Assembly: GCA_000149265.1 (NCBI GenBank)
Contig: CH002076.1
Location: 671,668-735,667, forward strand
Source: Ciona savignyi
Lineage: Eukaryota; Chordata; Ascidiacea; Phlebobranchia; Cionidae
DNA: 64,000 bases
Reading direction: 5' to 3'
A program made the position numbers and the translations under genes. Shown one piece after another: positions 46,507-57,800 of this stretch. The stretch's first letter is position 1, and each line of letters starts with the position of its first letter. The notes under the pieces were generated by a model. The model was not told the DNA's origin. It did no database searches and saw nothing but the letters and a program-made list of their open reading frames with translations.

Positions 46507-47109
46507 TTAAACTACATTTAAAAATGGAATATAATTTTTATACTTTTTGGTCAATCTCTGTGATGGTTTGATACAGAATTGATCACCAAATAGTGTAATT
46601 CTAAGATTTTTGAAAATAATTTCAAAAACAGAATTTTTCTTTGGAATATTAAGAATTCTATTTTTTACAGTTACAATCTGAAATATGTTTTTGCTCTCCG
46701 TAATAACAGTTCCTTTAACGCCTTGCAGACTTTTGCATTTAGAAATTGCAACTAATATTGTAGCACCGTGTAAATCTGCTTTCAAAAGAACTTCTTGTGT
46801 TACTTTGAGGTCAACAGTTTTCTTTCCCAGTCCAAATAAAACTTCGTTCATATAACCACACCACAAATTCCGTAAAGGTTCATAATCATCGTAATTTTGA
46901 ACAAGAGATTTTTTCAGTGCATATTTGCAGTGCTTTAGTGAACCTTTTCTTCTAGTTGTCTTTGCCTTTGATTTTTCATTCAACAACATAATTGGTTTGT
47001 TGTATATTTGCGCGATCGTTTTTTCGACCTTCGTATTTGAAAGATCCGGGACATTTTCTGTAACGAATTTTTCTACAAAACTTTTGGCTTCATCGTCGTC
47101 CATGGTCAT
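46507..47109 (-). CDS. POP4: Ribonuclease P/MRP protein subunit p29
   Basis: Core protein of nuclear RNase P and RNase MRP, which mature tRNA 5' ends and pre-rRNA; it contacts the catalytic RNA in the nucleolus. The 200-codon intact intronless frame has a charged N-terminus, a basic stretch (KAKTTRRKGSLKHCKYALKK), the conserved YEPLRNLWCGYMNEVL, and then the Sm-like UPF0086 fold: LLKADLHGATILVAISKCKS, GVKGTVITESKNIFQIVT, VFEIIFKNLRITLFGDQFC, ending KPSQRLTKKYK. Length is near the family's usual 200-220. The first of two near ATGs is taken (47109); the second, two codons in, gives an almost identical protein. It is divergent from transaldolase, with 546 bp between the starts. Confidence 0.93.
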   Translation of the reverse strand: MTMDDDEAKSFVEKFVTENVPDLSNTKVEKTIAQIYNKPIMLLNEKSKAKTTRRKGSLKHCKYALKKSLVQNYDDYEPLRNLWCGYMNEVLFGLGKKTVDLKVTQEVLLKADLHGATILVAISKCKSLQGVKGTVITESKNIFQIVTVKNRILNIPKKNSVFEIIFKNLRITLFGDQFCIKPSQRLTKKYKNYIPFLNVV

Positions 47110-47655
47110 AATAATTTCCTAGTATCAAAATACTGACGGCGTTAGGCGTGCAGTCCTGCGAACCGAAAATAAAGCTGAGTAATGGTGACATAATAAATCA
47201 TCTGTGTACACAAGCAAGCCCTGTAGACTATAGTGCCATATTATAATAGCGCATTTCTAGCTTTGAGTACATTGACAAAGAACAGTAAATTACGGTATCA
47301 GTAGAAGATAATTGGTACTGTATATATCTATAGAAAAGAAGTCCCCAAATATATTTTTTAAATTTCAAAAACTTTTACCTGCTGTACAGTTTTTTTTAAA
47401 TAAATAGAAAAGTTATTAGCAACGCCTAGCATGTTATGAGGTTCGTTTACAGTAGCAGGAAATGGTCATCAGTCATGCGTTACAGCATATATATGTATCC
47501 CCTGTGGTAGCGTAGGGCTACATGATATAGTTAAGCGATAAATAAAGCTAAGTAATAATAGTCAATTTTAATTTGTTATTATTAACCTCCTGCTTAACTG
47601 CAGGGTTTGATTGACGATTAAGCTCGCAATTTTGTAAGTCTGCTCTTTCTGCAAA
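47110..47655. promoter_or_regulatory. Divergent promoter region between POP4 and TALDO1
   Basis: A 546-bp spacer between two start codons pointing outward, so both promoters and 5' UTRs must lie here. No TATA box or known site is distinct enough to call. Confidence 0.5.
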
Positions 47656-50600
47656 ATGAACGATAAAAGGCAAAAGTTAGGCTGTGCTTTAAACGAATTA
47701 AAGCAATACACGATCGTTGTTGCAGACACTGGTGATATCGAAGGTAAAACAATTTAATACAGTACTTTTGTGTTGCCATACTACAACACCTGAATTTTAA
47801 CATAGTGTTGTAGTCGTATGGATAGCTAACAATATGACACGATATTTCTGTTTTATATCCATTGAAGAGATTAGTCAAACAATGGTCAAGTTAGCTTGTG
47901 CCAACTGTTGAAGTACATGAGCTATCATTGACATAGATCTTTTGTTGGTCACCTGCTGTTAATTTTACTCTTTGTATTATAAAACATGGCGTATTCAATC
48001 AAACCACATAACAAAGTTTTTTGGTTTGTGTATTTAAATTAGAATAACCTGTCAGTCAAGTTTAGCTTGTGCCAGTATGGAAAGAACGGCAGCTGCACAC
48101 TCGAGTTTTTTTTCCCTGCGTCTTTGCACACTTGGGTAATTTCACACATACTCGTGAGCTGACAGTATAAACATCGTATAATTTCCAACAAACCTGTAAA
48201 CCTACCTCTGGACCTCGGGTAATTTACTGTCAGTACGTTTTTTATGTAGATAGATATGTTAGCTGACGGACACGATAGATTTAGGATAGAATAATATGTT
48301 TGTTTAAGATTTTTACAAAATAGTAATAAAAAGGAGATTTTGTGCACACTTGAAGTGTGCACTCTTGGACGTTTGCACACTGCACACTTAAATATTTGGC
48401 GTGTGCACACTCGAGATCTCAGCGAAAATTGACGTACTTTCCATACGGGAGCTTGTGTATGCACAACCGAGGTCAGAGCAGATAACTACAGATGGTAGGA
48501 TCCTGGTACTTGACTTAAATCAAAATTCCTAAAAGCCATTGGCTCCATATACCTATCTTATGCACCCTGGGTTTAACATGAATATTCTGTATCATAGTCT
48601 GGTGTTAAAAATCGTATGATAAAAAAAATTGAATGTTTTTAAATTTATTTGCTTAAGATAAATTAATTTTGCAGCTATTGGAAAGTATAAGCCACAGGAT
48701 GCCACAACCAACCCATCCCTTCTGCTGGCCGCTGCTAAAATGCCAGAATATGATCATCTTATAAACGATGCTCTTGCTTATGGCAAGTCACAATCAAGGT
48801 GTGTAATTTTAACTGTGCTATTCACAATGTAATTCTTGATGCCCATTTTTGCATTACTTTCAATTGGAAAAAGCTTGCCTGCATGACTAAATGCATTAGC
48901 CAATGAAAGTCATGTTCGAAATACATGTTATATGTTTGTTAGATAGTGTGAGCATAAATTCTTTTGATTGTTAACAAAAGCCGGAGTTTAAAAATAAAAG
49001 AAATGTTGTAACGTTTGCCACATTCACAACTCATCATTAAATTGCATTGCAGTGATCTGGACTCACAAGTGACATCTGCTATGGACAAGCTGTTTGTGAA
49101 TTTCGGAGTTGAGATTCTAAAGACAGTACCTGGCAGAGTCTCCACTGAAGTGGATGCTAGGTAGACATTTTAGGCCAGTAAATGTTAGGTAATTCCCCAA
49201 TTAGGACATAAATACTTGGGTATGTCTAAAGATAAGTGGGTAAATTGCCACATTGCCTCCAAATTTGCACCTTTATCTATGTGACTGTAAACTAAAATTA
49301 CTGGTATGCTTAGTATGACTTTAAAAATAAAAACCAATCAATATACCCAACTTGCTTACTTTTAATATTGTTCGGTGGTAAGCCTATGTATTGAGTATGA
49401 GTTGCCATCAAAATTGGTGTGAAAAAGGGAGCACTTTTTTAAAACTGTTGTTGTTTACAAGTAGTTCACAATTCTACCTACCGGTATGCAAAGACTAACA
49501 GTTCAAAACTAATCTGCGAACTCTGATAAACAGTTGATCAAAGAAACAAACCTAAACTTAACGAAATAAGGTTTTTTGATGATTAACTAACTTCACTATT
49601 GATCATTTTCATGGTTTTGAAAACAAGTAATTTATTGCACAAATAGTGTTTTACAATAAAAGAAAATCTTAATTTTGATGGCAAAGCTTATTTTAATTTA
49701 AATTACTGACAAGTTTTCTACAACTAGGTGTATTTTACATTAAAGTTTGTAATTGATTTATGTATGTAGATTGGCTAGTTTGATACTACATATCGGTATG
49801 TTACTCATAAAAAGGAATTTATTTGGAATAGCATGTAAGCTTATTCCTTACTTTATTGATATTGCATGTTTTTTGCATCCCTGATATACGGACATATTTT
49901 CCAGATTATCATTTGATGTTGAAGGTTCAGTGGCCAAAGCAAAGAAATTTATTGCTTTGTATGAAGCTGCTGGGGATTTCTAAAGACAGAATATTGATAA
50001 AGCTCAGCACAACCTGGGAAGGGTGTATTGGCAGCCAAGTGAGTACTTATATTCTTAACTTCAATAATTTGTTTTTAAAACTCTTTTTTATACTTTAAGG
50101 CTTAAAAGTGCCTTTTTGCAGGCAACTTGAAAAAGAAGGCATACACTGCAATATGACACTCCTATTTTCATTTGCACAGGTTTGCAACACTGTTTTTTAC
50201 TTAATTTTATTAATGGATTTCTTTGGTACTTCAGAAAAATAAGACGGAAATCTCACGCTCTTCCATTTCCTGTTCACTTCTGTAGCCAAAGTACAATCGT
50301 ATCTAAATTTTCATATCCACCAGAATATAAATGACAAAAACCATCAGAACAGTCTGTTTTAAACTTTTAACACAGCTTGTTTTCAAATTCGTTAACTTCA
50401 TGCAGGCAGTAGCATGTGCGGAAGCTGGAGTAACCCTCATATCCCCTTTTGTTGGCCGTATATTCGATTGGCATGTTAAAAACACCGGAAAGAAAGAATA
50501 TGACCTTTTAGAAGACCCAGGTACATCCTATACATGGATAATTGATTTCATACAAATTTGTGTGCAAATAACAATGCCACTACCAGTGCTGGAAAAGTTA

Positions 50601-51924
50601 GCAGTGCTTGTGGACACTAATGAAAAAAATTGTTTCAGCACCGGACATATCTTTGTTTAAATTGTCATGTGTTGAAAGTCTTAAAAACGTTTGATCACAT
50701 GTCATCAGTGTATAAAAAAATGTTGTTGAAATTCGAATTGGCTTCCTACTGCATATTTTACACAACACCCTTTTTTCTTGATTGCTTCTAATTGTGCAAT
50801 ATAATTTATTTAGAGTTAATTTTACACTGATGATGCACTGTGTCTTACTTCGCAGAGCTTATTTACTAGCTTGGCATTCTTCTTATAACTGCTTTGTATA
50901 GAGATTAAGTACAAATCTTTGTTTTTTACTTTTATGGTTTACATTAATCAATGCAGGAATCTATCCAGTTTACAAACACCCTACTTAACCATTAATATAT
51001 CACATTCACATTTACTACCTTTACAGGTGTAATAAGTGTAACTAAGATATACAACCACTACAAGAGGCATGGCTACAAAACAGTGGTAATGGGTGCCTCC
51101 TTCCGCAACACCAACCAAATCAAAGCTCTTGCTGGTTGTGACTTACTTACCATTTCGTAAGTAGTAATTTAGTTCTGAAATATTTGCACATATAGGGATT
51201 GTATCTAAGGGGATTATTGTTTACAGACCCAAGCTTTTGGAGCAACTGCAATCAGATGAATCTGGTGTTGTTAAACAACTTTCTGAAGAAAATGCAAGTT
51301 TAACAAATGGCCCAAAGGTAGAGTGTATAATATGAATTCAATAAATTAAGGAAATAACCAAATGTAACTTCGCCTTGTCCTGTGAAAATACAAACCTTTT
51401 TTTTGTAAAAAAAACAGTATTTTTTATGATTGAATGAAAAAATGCAGGAGAGAATACCAGAGCTATAGCAGTGTGTTGGGTATGATTTATATCTTTATAA
51501 CAGGACACAACTGGCTAGCTAACTAGCAAAACCATACTATTACATTCATATAAATAACATCAACTAAAATTATATTTCATGCAGATTACATTAAATGAGG
51601 CAGACTTCCGCTATCAACATAACCAAGATTCAATGGCAGTGGAAAAATTAGCGGAAGGAATTCGGAAATTTGCCGAAGATGCTGTGAAGTTGGAGAATAT
51701 GCTCAAGGTAGGGGAACGTGGATGCTAACTGGGTTTTGTACTTAATTAATTGTTTCATTGTTCTTGGAACAATAGCCAGGTTTTGTTCGTTAGACATGAT
51801 TTATTTTCGGTATACTCGTAGCTCGTAGGTTAATAGACAATACACCATTATTATTATGGTGGACGAAACAAAAAAAACGACAAACTTTTAAATATCTGCA
51901 TCTGTTTTACAGGAAAGAATGTAG
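47656..51924 (+). CDS. TALDO1: Transaldolase, with two 1-nt frameshifts in the catalytic-lysine exon
   Basis: Cytosolic enzyme of the non-oxidative pentose phosphate pathway that moves a dihydroxyacetone unit between sugar phosphates through a lysine Schiff base. Exons: 47656-47743, 48675-48798, 49053-49160, 49905-50038, 50122-50180, 50406-50520, 51027-51156, 51227-51317, 51585-51707, 51913-51924. Motifs are [11 protein letters not shown] (catalytic Asp), [50 protein letters not shown] (Schiff-base Lys), [80 protein letters not shown], and final ERM. In exon 49905-50038, GGGG (near 49970) and GGG (near 50021) each have one base too many relative to homologues; as given the frame stops after YEAAG. 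AATAAA lies at 52127-52132. A sequence error is likelier than pseudogenisation, since every other exon is intact. Confidence 0.92.
48072..48449. mobile_element. MITE with 8-bp target duplication, in TALDO1 intron 1
   Basis: A 378-bp element starting CCAGTATGGAAAGAACG and ending CGTACTTTCCATACGGG, an imperfect inverted repeat. AGCTTGTG flanks it directly on both sides (48064-48071, 48450-48457). Inside are several copies of GCACACT/AGTGTGC including the palindrome GTGCACACTTGAAGTGTGCAC near 48342. The 8-bp duplication suggests hAT-like mobilisation. Confidence 0.85.
51440..51525 (-). repeat. Possible SINE fragment in TALDO1 intron
   Basis: GAGCTATAGCAGTGTGTTGGG and GGACACAACTGGCTAGCTAAC match two minus-strand landmarks of the family, with the intervening segment deleted. 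Confidence 0.4.
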
Positions 51925-53105
51925 CTACAATCCTATGGAGATGCAGTATATTTTTTAGCAATCTCCCTGTACAGTTTTTTCCTGCGAGTATTTACCAATC
52001 CCATGCTTATATAACCAGGATCATACATAGAGATTCTTGCATAATGCAAAATAATCACTCTAATTGTAAATGTCAATCATAGCTTTGATAAAATGTGTAA
52101 TGCTGTAAATAATTCTTTTGCTGGACAATAAACATTTTCCAATTGGAACAAATCTAAATTATGTAATTTATGTCTAAAGCGGTATCAATGATAGGCCGTT
52201 GCGGCGCAACGTTGTAAATTCGACGCAATGTCTATTTTATAATCACGCAAAAAAATTCCCTGCGCGTTTAAATAATACTCACATTAAATCGTCGCTGTAA
52301 TTTGTATTTTGTTTTATTTGCATATCTACCGCTGAAATGTTTGTCTTCGTTTGTAATAGGCTAAGCCAGGTCATCGCGTTTTTAGGAGGCGTTCAACTAA
52401 TTATTTTCCCTCTCTCCAATGCAAACTGACCTTACAAAAACGACTGTCACTCAAAATCCTGACATAGGAAGTCTTAGATTTTTTCACAATTTAAAATTGA
52501 AGCTTGGATCTGCAACCTAAACTCAAAACCCTACAAAATTTTGTTTAAAAATTTTGAGCCCATACCCCTTCGTACATCGGCAACTTTTTTCCAACAAAAC
52601 AGCTAGCAGATGCACATTCAACACCTTTATTTTACAAAGCAATGCTCCACGATTACAAAACTTTACAGCTAAACGAGAACACCGGCGTGCAGCCTAGCAC
52701 ATGCTGCTTTTAACAAAACAAACATTGGGGAATCACCACCATTGTTACTCAGCAAAACACTCGTTTAAAAACAATGACTCATGGAAGGTACCACTCGTCA
52801 CATCCTGCCGTTCATAGAGGTCTTAATTGGTTATACGCCATCTATATTGGCCTAGAATCAAATAATCACAGTGTACTTACGGGACTTGGAATACCCGAAC
52901 TTAATACACAACATCTAGGTCATAAACAATAGAAAAATAGATATCTTAAAAATAGCAAGTGAAAGTTTATAGATGTAGGTAAATTTTTTCGTGGCGTAAT
53001 TGATATCCATTGTTTACAAACAAATGTTTACATATAATACTATATAGCGACACGAAATTCCAAACACACTTTATATCCTACCACCAGTTGAAATCTTTTT
53101 TCGAA
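51925..53105. other. TALDO1 3' UTR and flank
   Basis: AATAAA at 52127-52132 marks the probable 3' end of the transaldolase transcript. The remaining sequence shows no gene. Confidence 0.6.
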
Positions 53106-54480
53106 ATGTCCAAGAGAAAAAATAGTATTGACCGTTATTTCTCCAATTTTAAAGCGTATCGAATCGGAAAGAGAGCCAACAATATACAGTGTTTCGTCCT
53201 AAGGTGATAGTTCCAATTCTTTGGTGTTTTTAACTGAAAGTCAGAGGAAGAAAATTTTAAATGTCTTAGAAGGAAAAATTTCCGTGGCTTCTTTACGAGT
53301 ACGAGGGAGCGACATGTTCAATTTGGTCATGGGCGTTTAAATCCGGTAAATTTAGTCCAGCCGTTAAAGCCTTGCTAGGAGGCAAAGGTAAGTTTTGAAT
53401 CCACGGATTCAACAAATGAAACAAATATAAGCATTCCACAAAAGTGCATGATGCAAGCAAACATCATCTGGAATGTCGCGAGATGTTTTACGGCAAAGAA
53501 ATAAATAGAAAGGCTCTTCTTGGCATTTTAGATAGCATCCTTTTTCTCGTTCGCCAGGGTTTGGCTTTTCGGGGGCACACGGAGGATAATTCAAACTTTC
53601 TGCTCATTGTTAGGTTGATCGGCAAGTATAACCCAGATATATACGCTTGGATTAATCGTGAGCAGCGGTAAGTGACTAAGCCACGATATTCAACTGTGAG
53701 CAGCGGTTAGTGGCTAAGCCACGATATTCAAAATGAACTTCTCCAACTAAGCGCAAGTCATTTTTTGTCTAATATATTAAAAAAGGTGAACAACGCAAAA
53801 TATTATAGCTTTATAGCAGATAGGACCACCGATAGTTCGACGGTCGATCAGTTTTCCATCTGTGTTAGAGATACGTCAATAACTCCTGTCCAAATGAGAT
53901 TTTCCTTGAATTGCATGCGGTCCAATCAACGGATTCGTCACTATTCGGCGTGATTAAATCGGGCTGGAAATATGACTTGCTGGGGTCAAGCGTACGATGG
54001 TGCGGCAAACATGCGCGTAAAGGCAAATGGGGTACAAACCATGATTAAGTATGTTAATCCTTTTGCGAACTATGTTTATTTTCTCGGCCACCAAGTTAAT
54101 CTTGCGTTACAGGACATGTTTAACGAAACCGACGAGAGCATAAATGCCATTAATAATCTTAATTCCATTGTGGAACTTCAATAAGTCGTCGCCAAAAAGG
54201 TTTGGCTACATTTCAAAACTTCCGCCTGGAAAATGATACAGACAGACAAACATTTACTAACCTTTGATCTGAATGAGCGTAGGCTTGTAGTCAGATAAAG
54301 AGCAACAACGGCAGGACCATATGGTGCAAATGCGAAACAAACGCCATTGTCATTATGATGAAACTTTGCTACCTTACGTCTAAACTCTAAATTGTTTCGC
54401 ACTACACCTCAAACAACTGACAGTACAGATCAGCAGACTTATAAATATTTGGTATATTCTGTCCGTATTGTTGACGCTAC
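53106..54480 (+). pseudogene. Decayed hAT transposase of the ZMYM1-like / TTF-type family
   Basis: Broken coding remnant. Starts MSKRKNSIDRYF, the usual opening of this group, and continues in changing frames with REINRKALLGILDSI-type sequence, the hallmark LAFRGHTEDNSNFL, FYSFIADRTTDSSTVDQFSI-like catalytic-core sequence, then MTCWGQAYDGAANMRVK (the family's YDGAANM motif) and YFLGHQVNLALQDM. Several stops and frameshifts separate the blocks. A 41-bp segment is duplicated at about 53653-53735. The RNase H-like core is therefore inactive. Terminal inverted repeats and target duplications were not found. A host gene domesticated from hAT is the alternative, but the broken frame argues against it. 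Confidence 0.85.
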
Positions 54481-54890
54481 GCTGCGTAACGACCATGCAA
54501 TATTTCAACGGGGGAAGAAGTTATATTAAAATCAACATAGTTAGTTCAAGGCATACGGCCGATTATGACGTCATACAATTTCGAACAACGGTAACATTTT
54601 ACTGAAGTCGCCGCCTATGGGTATCAATATAATCAATACTTTTGTCCGTCATGACAGAATGTCTGCTATACACCCACTATGTTATCAGCCAGGTATTCGA
54701 AAACTTAACTTAGTTACAAAACAAATCAAGACTCAAAAAGATACATTTATTCCACGCAAAACCGTGTAGTGTATACGACGCAACGTTGTGTGCTTTGATA
54801 ATTTAGATAACCTTGCCAAAGAAGTTCATGCGGTATATAGGAACAGCAAGATTGTGTCCAGTTACATTCATGCAATTAGAAAACATCATA
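54481..54890. other. Spacer between hAT remnant and CCT7
   Basis: No gene. TTTATT at 54746-54751 is AATAAA on the minus strand, suitable as the CCT7 polyadenylation signal. Confidence 0.5.
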
Positions 54891-57800
54891 TTAACGAGGA
54901 CGACCCCTTCCACGTCCTGCTGGTGGCCCAGCTTGATCTCCTTGTCCAGATCGTGGGTTCTTAACCGTTTCATCAACCGATAAAATCAAACATGCAGCTT
55001 CAGCAGCTGCAGTCAACGCATTGATCTGTTAAAATAGAAAAACTATTTGTTAAACAAAACTATTTATTTCAAACATGTGTAGTGTTATATCAGGACTGTA
55101 AAACACATTAACTAATCCGCAGATTTGTCTGTGGACAAACTGACTACTAAAGATGATTTAGTTGGTGCCATTAAATTAAAAACAATTATAAAAAAGGTTA
55201 AAAGTCACCTTAACAATGGATGGTTCCCAGACGCAAGCAGCAAAGTTATCGGTGATATCTTCATTGTTGATGTCAACACCAAACCTGAGTTATGAAAGTT
55301 CACAAACCCGTACTTAGTATGTTTGATAGTTTGTCGACCCAAGGGTTATACTATAAATCATTGAAAGAGATTAACAAGACATTAAGGTATGTGTGATGCC
55401 TCATCCAACTGAACGATTCATAACAAAAAACAACTGAACAAACCATTTTCCATCTTCTGTTGCATGAACTTGTCTTAATTTGTTGAGAATATTGGTTGCA
55501 TCGAATCCAGCATTCTCACATAATTGACGTGCAATAATCTCCAATGCCTGTACATTTAGCATTGAGGAACTGAGTAAATAAATAGGAGCAAATATACTGC
55601 TTTTATTTTACACCCCCAACTATTTAACAACAAATAATGATTCCTTCAGTTTCTGAAGTGTTTGGTGGCATAATGATAAATTCACCCTAGACAGTTCCCT
55701 ATGATGGACATATGTGCAACCAAGATAGACGGTGTGACGGGTAAAAAATATACTTCACTTGAACATAATTTAAACATTTGTATCCTGAACTGTATAAACG
55801 ACCACTTACCTTGCCATAAGCTGAAATAATAAGCTGTTGTTTTCCTCTAATAGTGCGTGCATGGCTACGAAGGTGTTTACTGATTTCCATTTCTATTGCA
55901 CCACCACCTGCTACAACTGCATCATTCTGGAATGTATATGGAAGATATGAAAGAGTTTTTTCAAGTGTGTTCTGCATTTCAAACAAGACGCATACACAGA
56001 TAAAGTTACTTTTTATAGAATGAAAAGCTACAGCCATTAAAACACAAGACAATCGTTAAATTAAGTTTTGTATAATAAGTTGGGGGTGGACAGGTCATTT
56101 TGTTAAAGGTATAAGGGGAGGAAGGGGTGATTTAAACATTTCACAATACAACAAAATGATTCGAACAAAAAGTAGTTTTAACCTTGATAGCTCTTCGTAC
56201 GATCATAATAGCATCGTGGAGCGAGCGTTCAGTTTCCTCCATAAACTGTTCCGCACCTCCACGTAACAAGATTGTGCAAGTCTTCGCATGTGGGCAACCA
56301 CGGAAGAAATTAAACCTGGACATTTGGGATAAACATGAGTATCCTATAATATATTGCATAATGCATTATATATATATAATATTGCACATTATTAAACACT
56401 TTAAATATCTTGCCATTAAGTGTGTGTTCATGTCAGAGCAAGCCCAATGGCCGGAGTGTAGTGTTATGAAGACGCCACATTTCAAAACAATATTAGAACG
56501 GCAAACAAAAATGTTTTTTACAAATAACAACAAAAATGTTAAGATTTTATAACTTGGATTCACATTACAACTGTTTTATGCAATCAGTATTGTTCGATAG
56601 TAAATCTAAAAATTTAAAAGATCCTTGTTCATGGCTGTCACATCTACAAATCATGAAGAGAAATCCTGAACCAACCTCTCCCCACCCACTTGTTCCTCCT
56701 CAAACACTTCACAAGTTCCCAACACATCATCAGTGAGATGCTGCACACTTGTCTGTATGCTACCTCCACAGGCCTGTGATGCAATGTATTGTGAATTCCC
56801 AGGAAGAAAGTCAATGAAAAATAAAAGCTGTTTCAACAGTTTATAATGTAGTAAAATATTGGTTGGTATATTGTATAATAATTACAAATAAAGCAATGTG
56901 TTCAATTGAAGAACAAGAAGCAACTAAAGCCCAGTAAAAACGGTTTATGCAGCCAATTTAGCGAAATCCGGAGTAAAACAATATTTGGTAAAGTAAATAA
57001 CTGGAGGATATGTGGCTGAGTATGTAGTTAAGTAGTAGATCTACATCGATATTTCCTAGCAGAGACATAAAACTAGAGAACGTCTTAACTATAGAGAAAA
57101 AGACAACACTGTGATATCTCCGCTATATAGATATGAGGTAATCAGAGGATTGCCTGTGAGATATATCCCATTGCGCTTTTCCATTTACAGAGATGAAACC
57201 GGAATATCATATTCATATCCTAGGGCTTCTACACTTTACTTATCAGTGACATAAATTATACGGATAGATCTTTTAATAGAGCGTTGAAGTTCAAATATTT
57301 AAATAAACGATCAAAGCACTCTTACCATCATTGTTCTCTTGAGGTCTTGCTCCACCACACGACCAGCACAGAACATATCTCGGTCGGCGAAATATTGAGT
57401 GGCCACATCTCCGATTGGGAGCTTGCTCAGTACAACCTGGATAATTATTATCTTTTAAGTTTAAAGCTTTGATTAAATAGATTCTCCATTAAACCAACAC
57501 AGGAAAACATTAGATGCTGCAACCAGCGAATATTATGTACATTGTAAACAATTGATCAAACCAGCCCACAGTTTCTACCCAAAATTAGTGGATGTACTTC
57601 TTGGGACAAAGTGTGGATTTTAAAAACGACACATAATGATGTTAGCTCAAATTAGCTGCATGTGAAAACTAAATTTGGCCTGAAAGCATTTGTGTTGTGT
57701 CCTCTTTAACATTAACCATTATGGGAAGAGTTCATAAAGTGATGCTAATAACAAGGTTCTTCCGTGGGTTAAAATAAAGATTTAACCTTTAACCACTGCA

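Noticed and set aside
48039-48464. 141-codon minus-strand open frame with many THC residues
   Set aside because: It lies inside the MITE in TALDO1 intron 1 and reflects its GTGCAC repeats.
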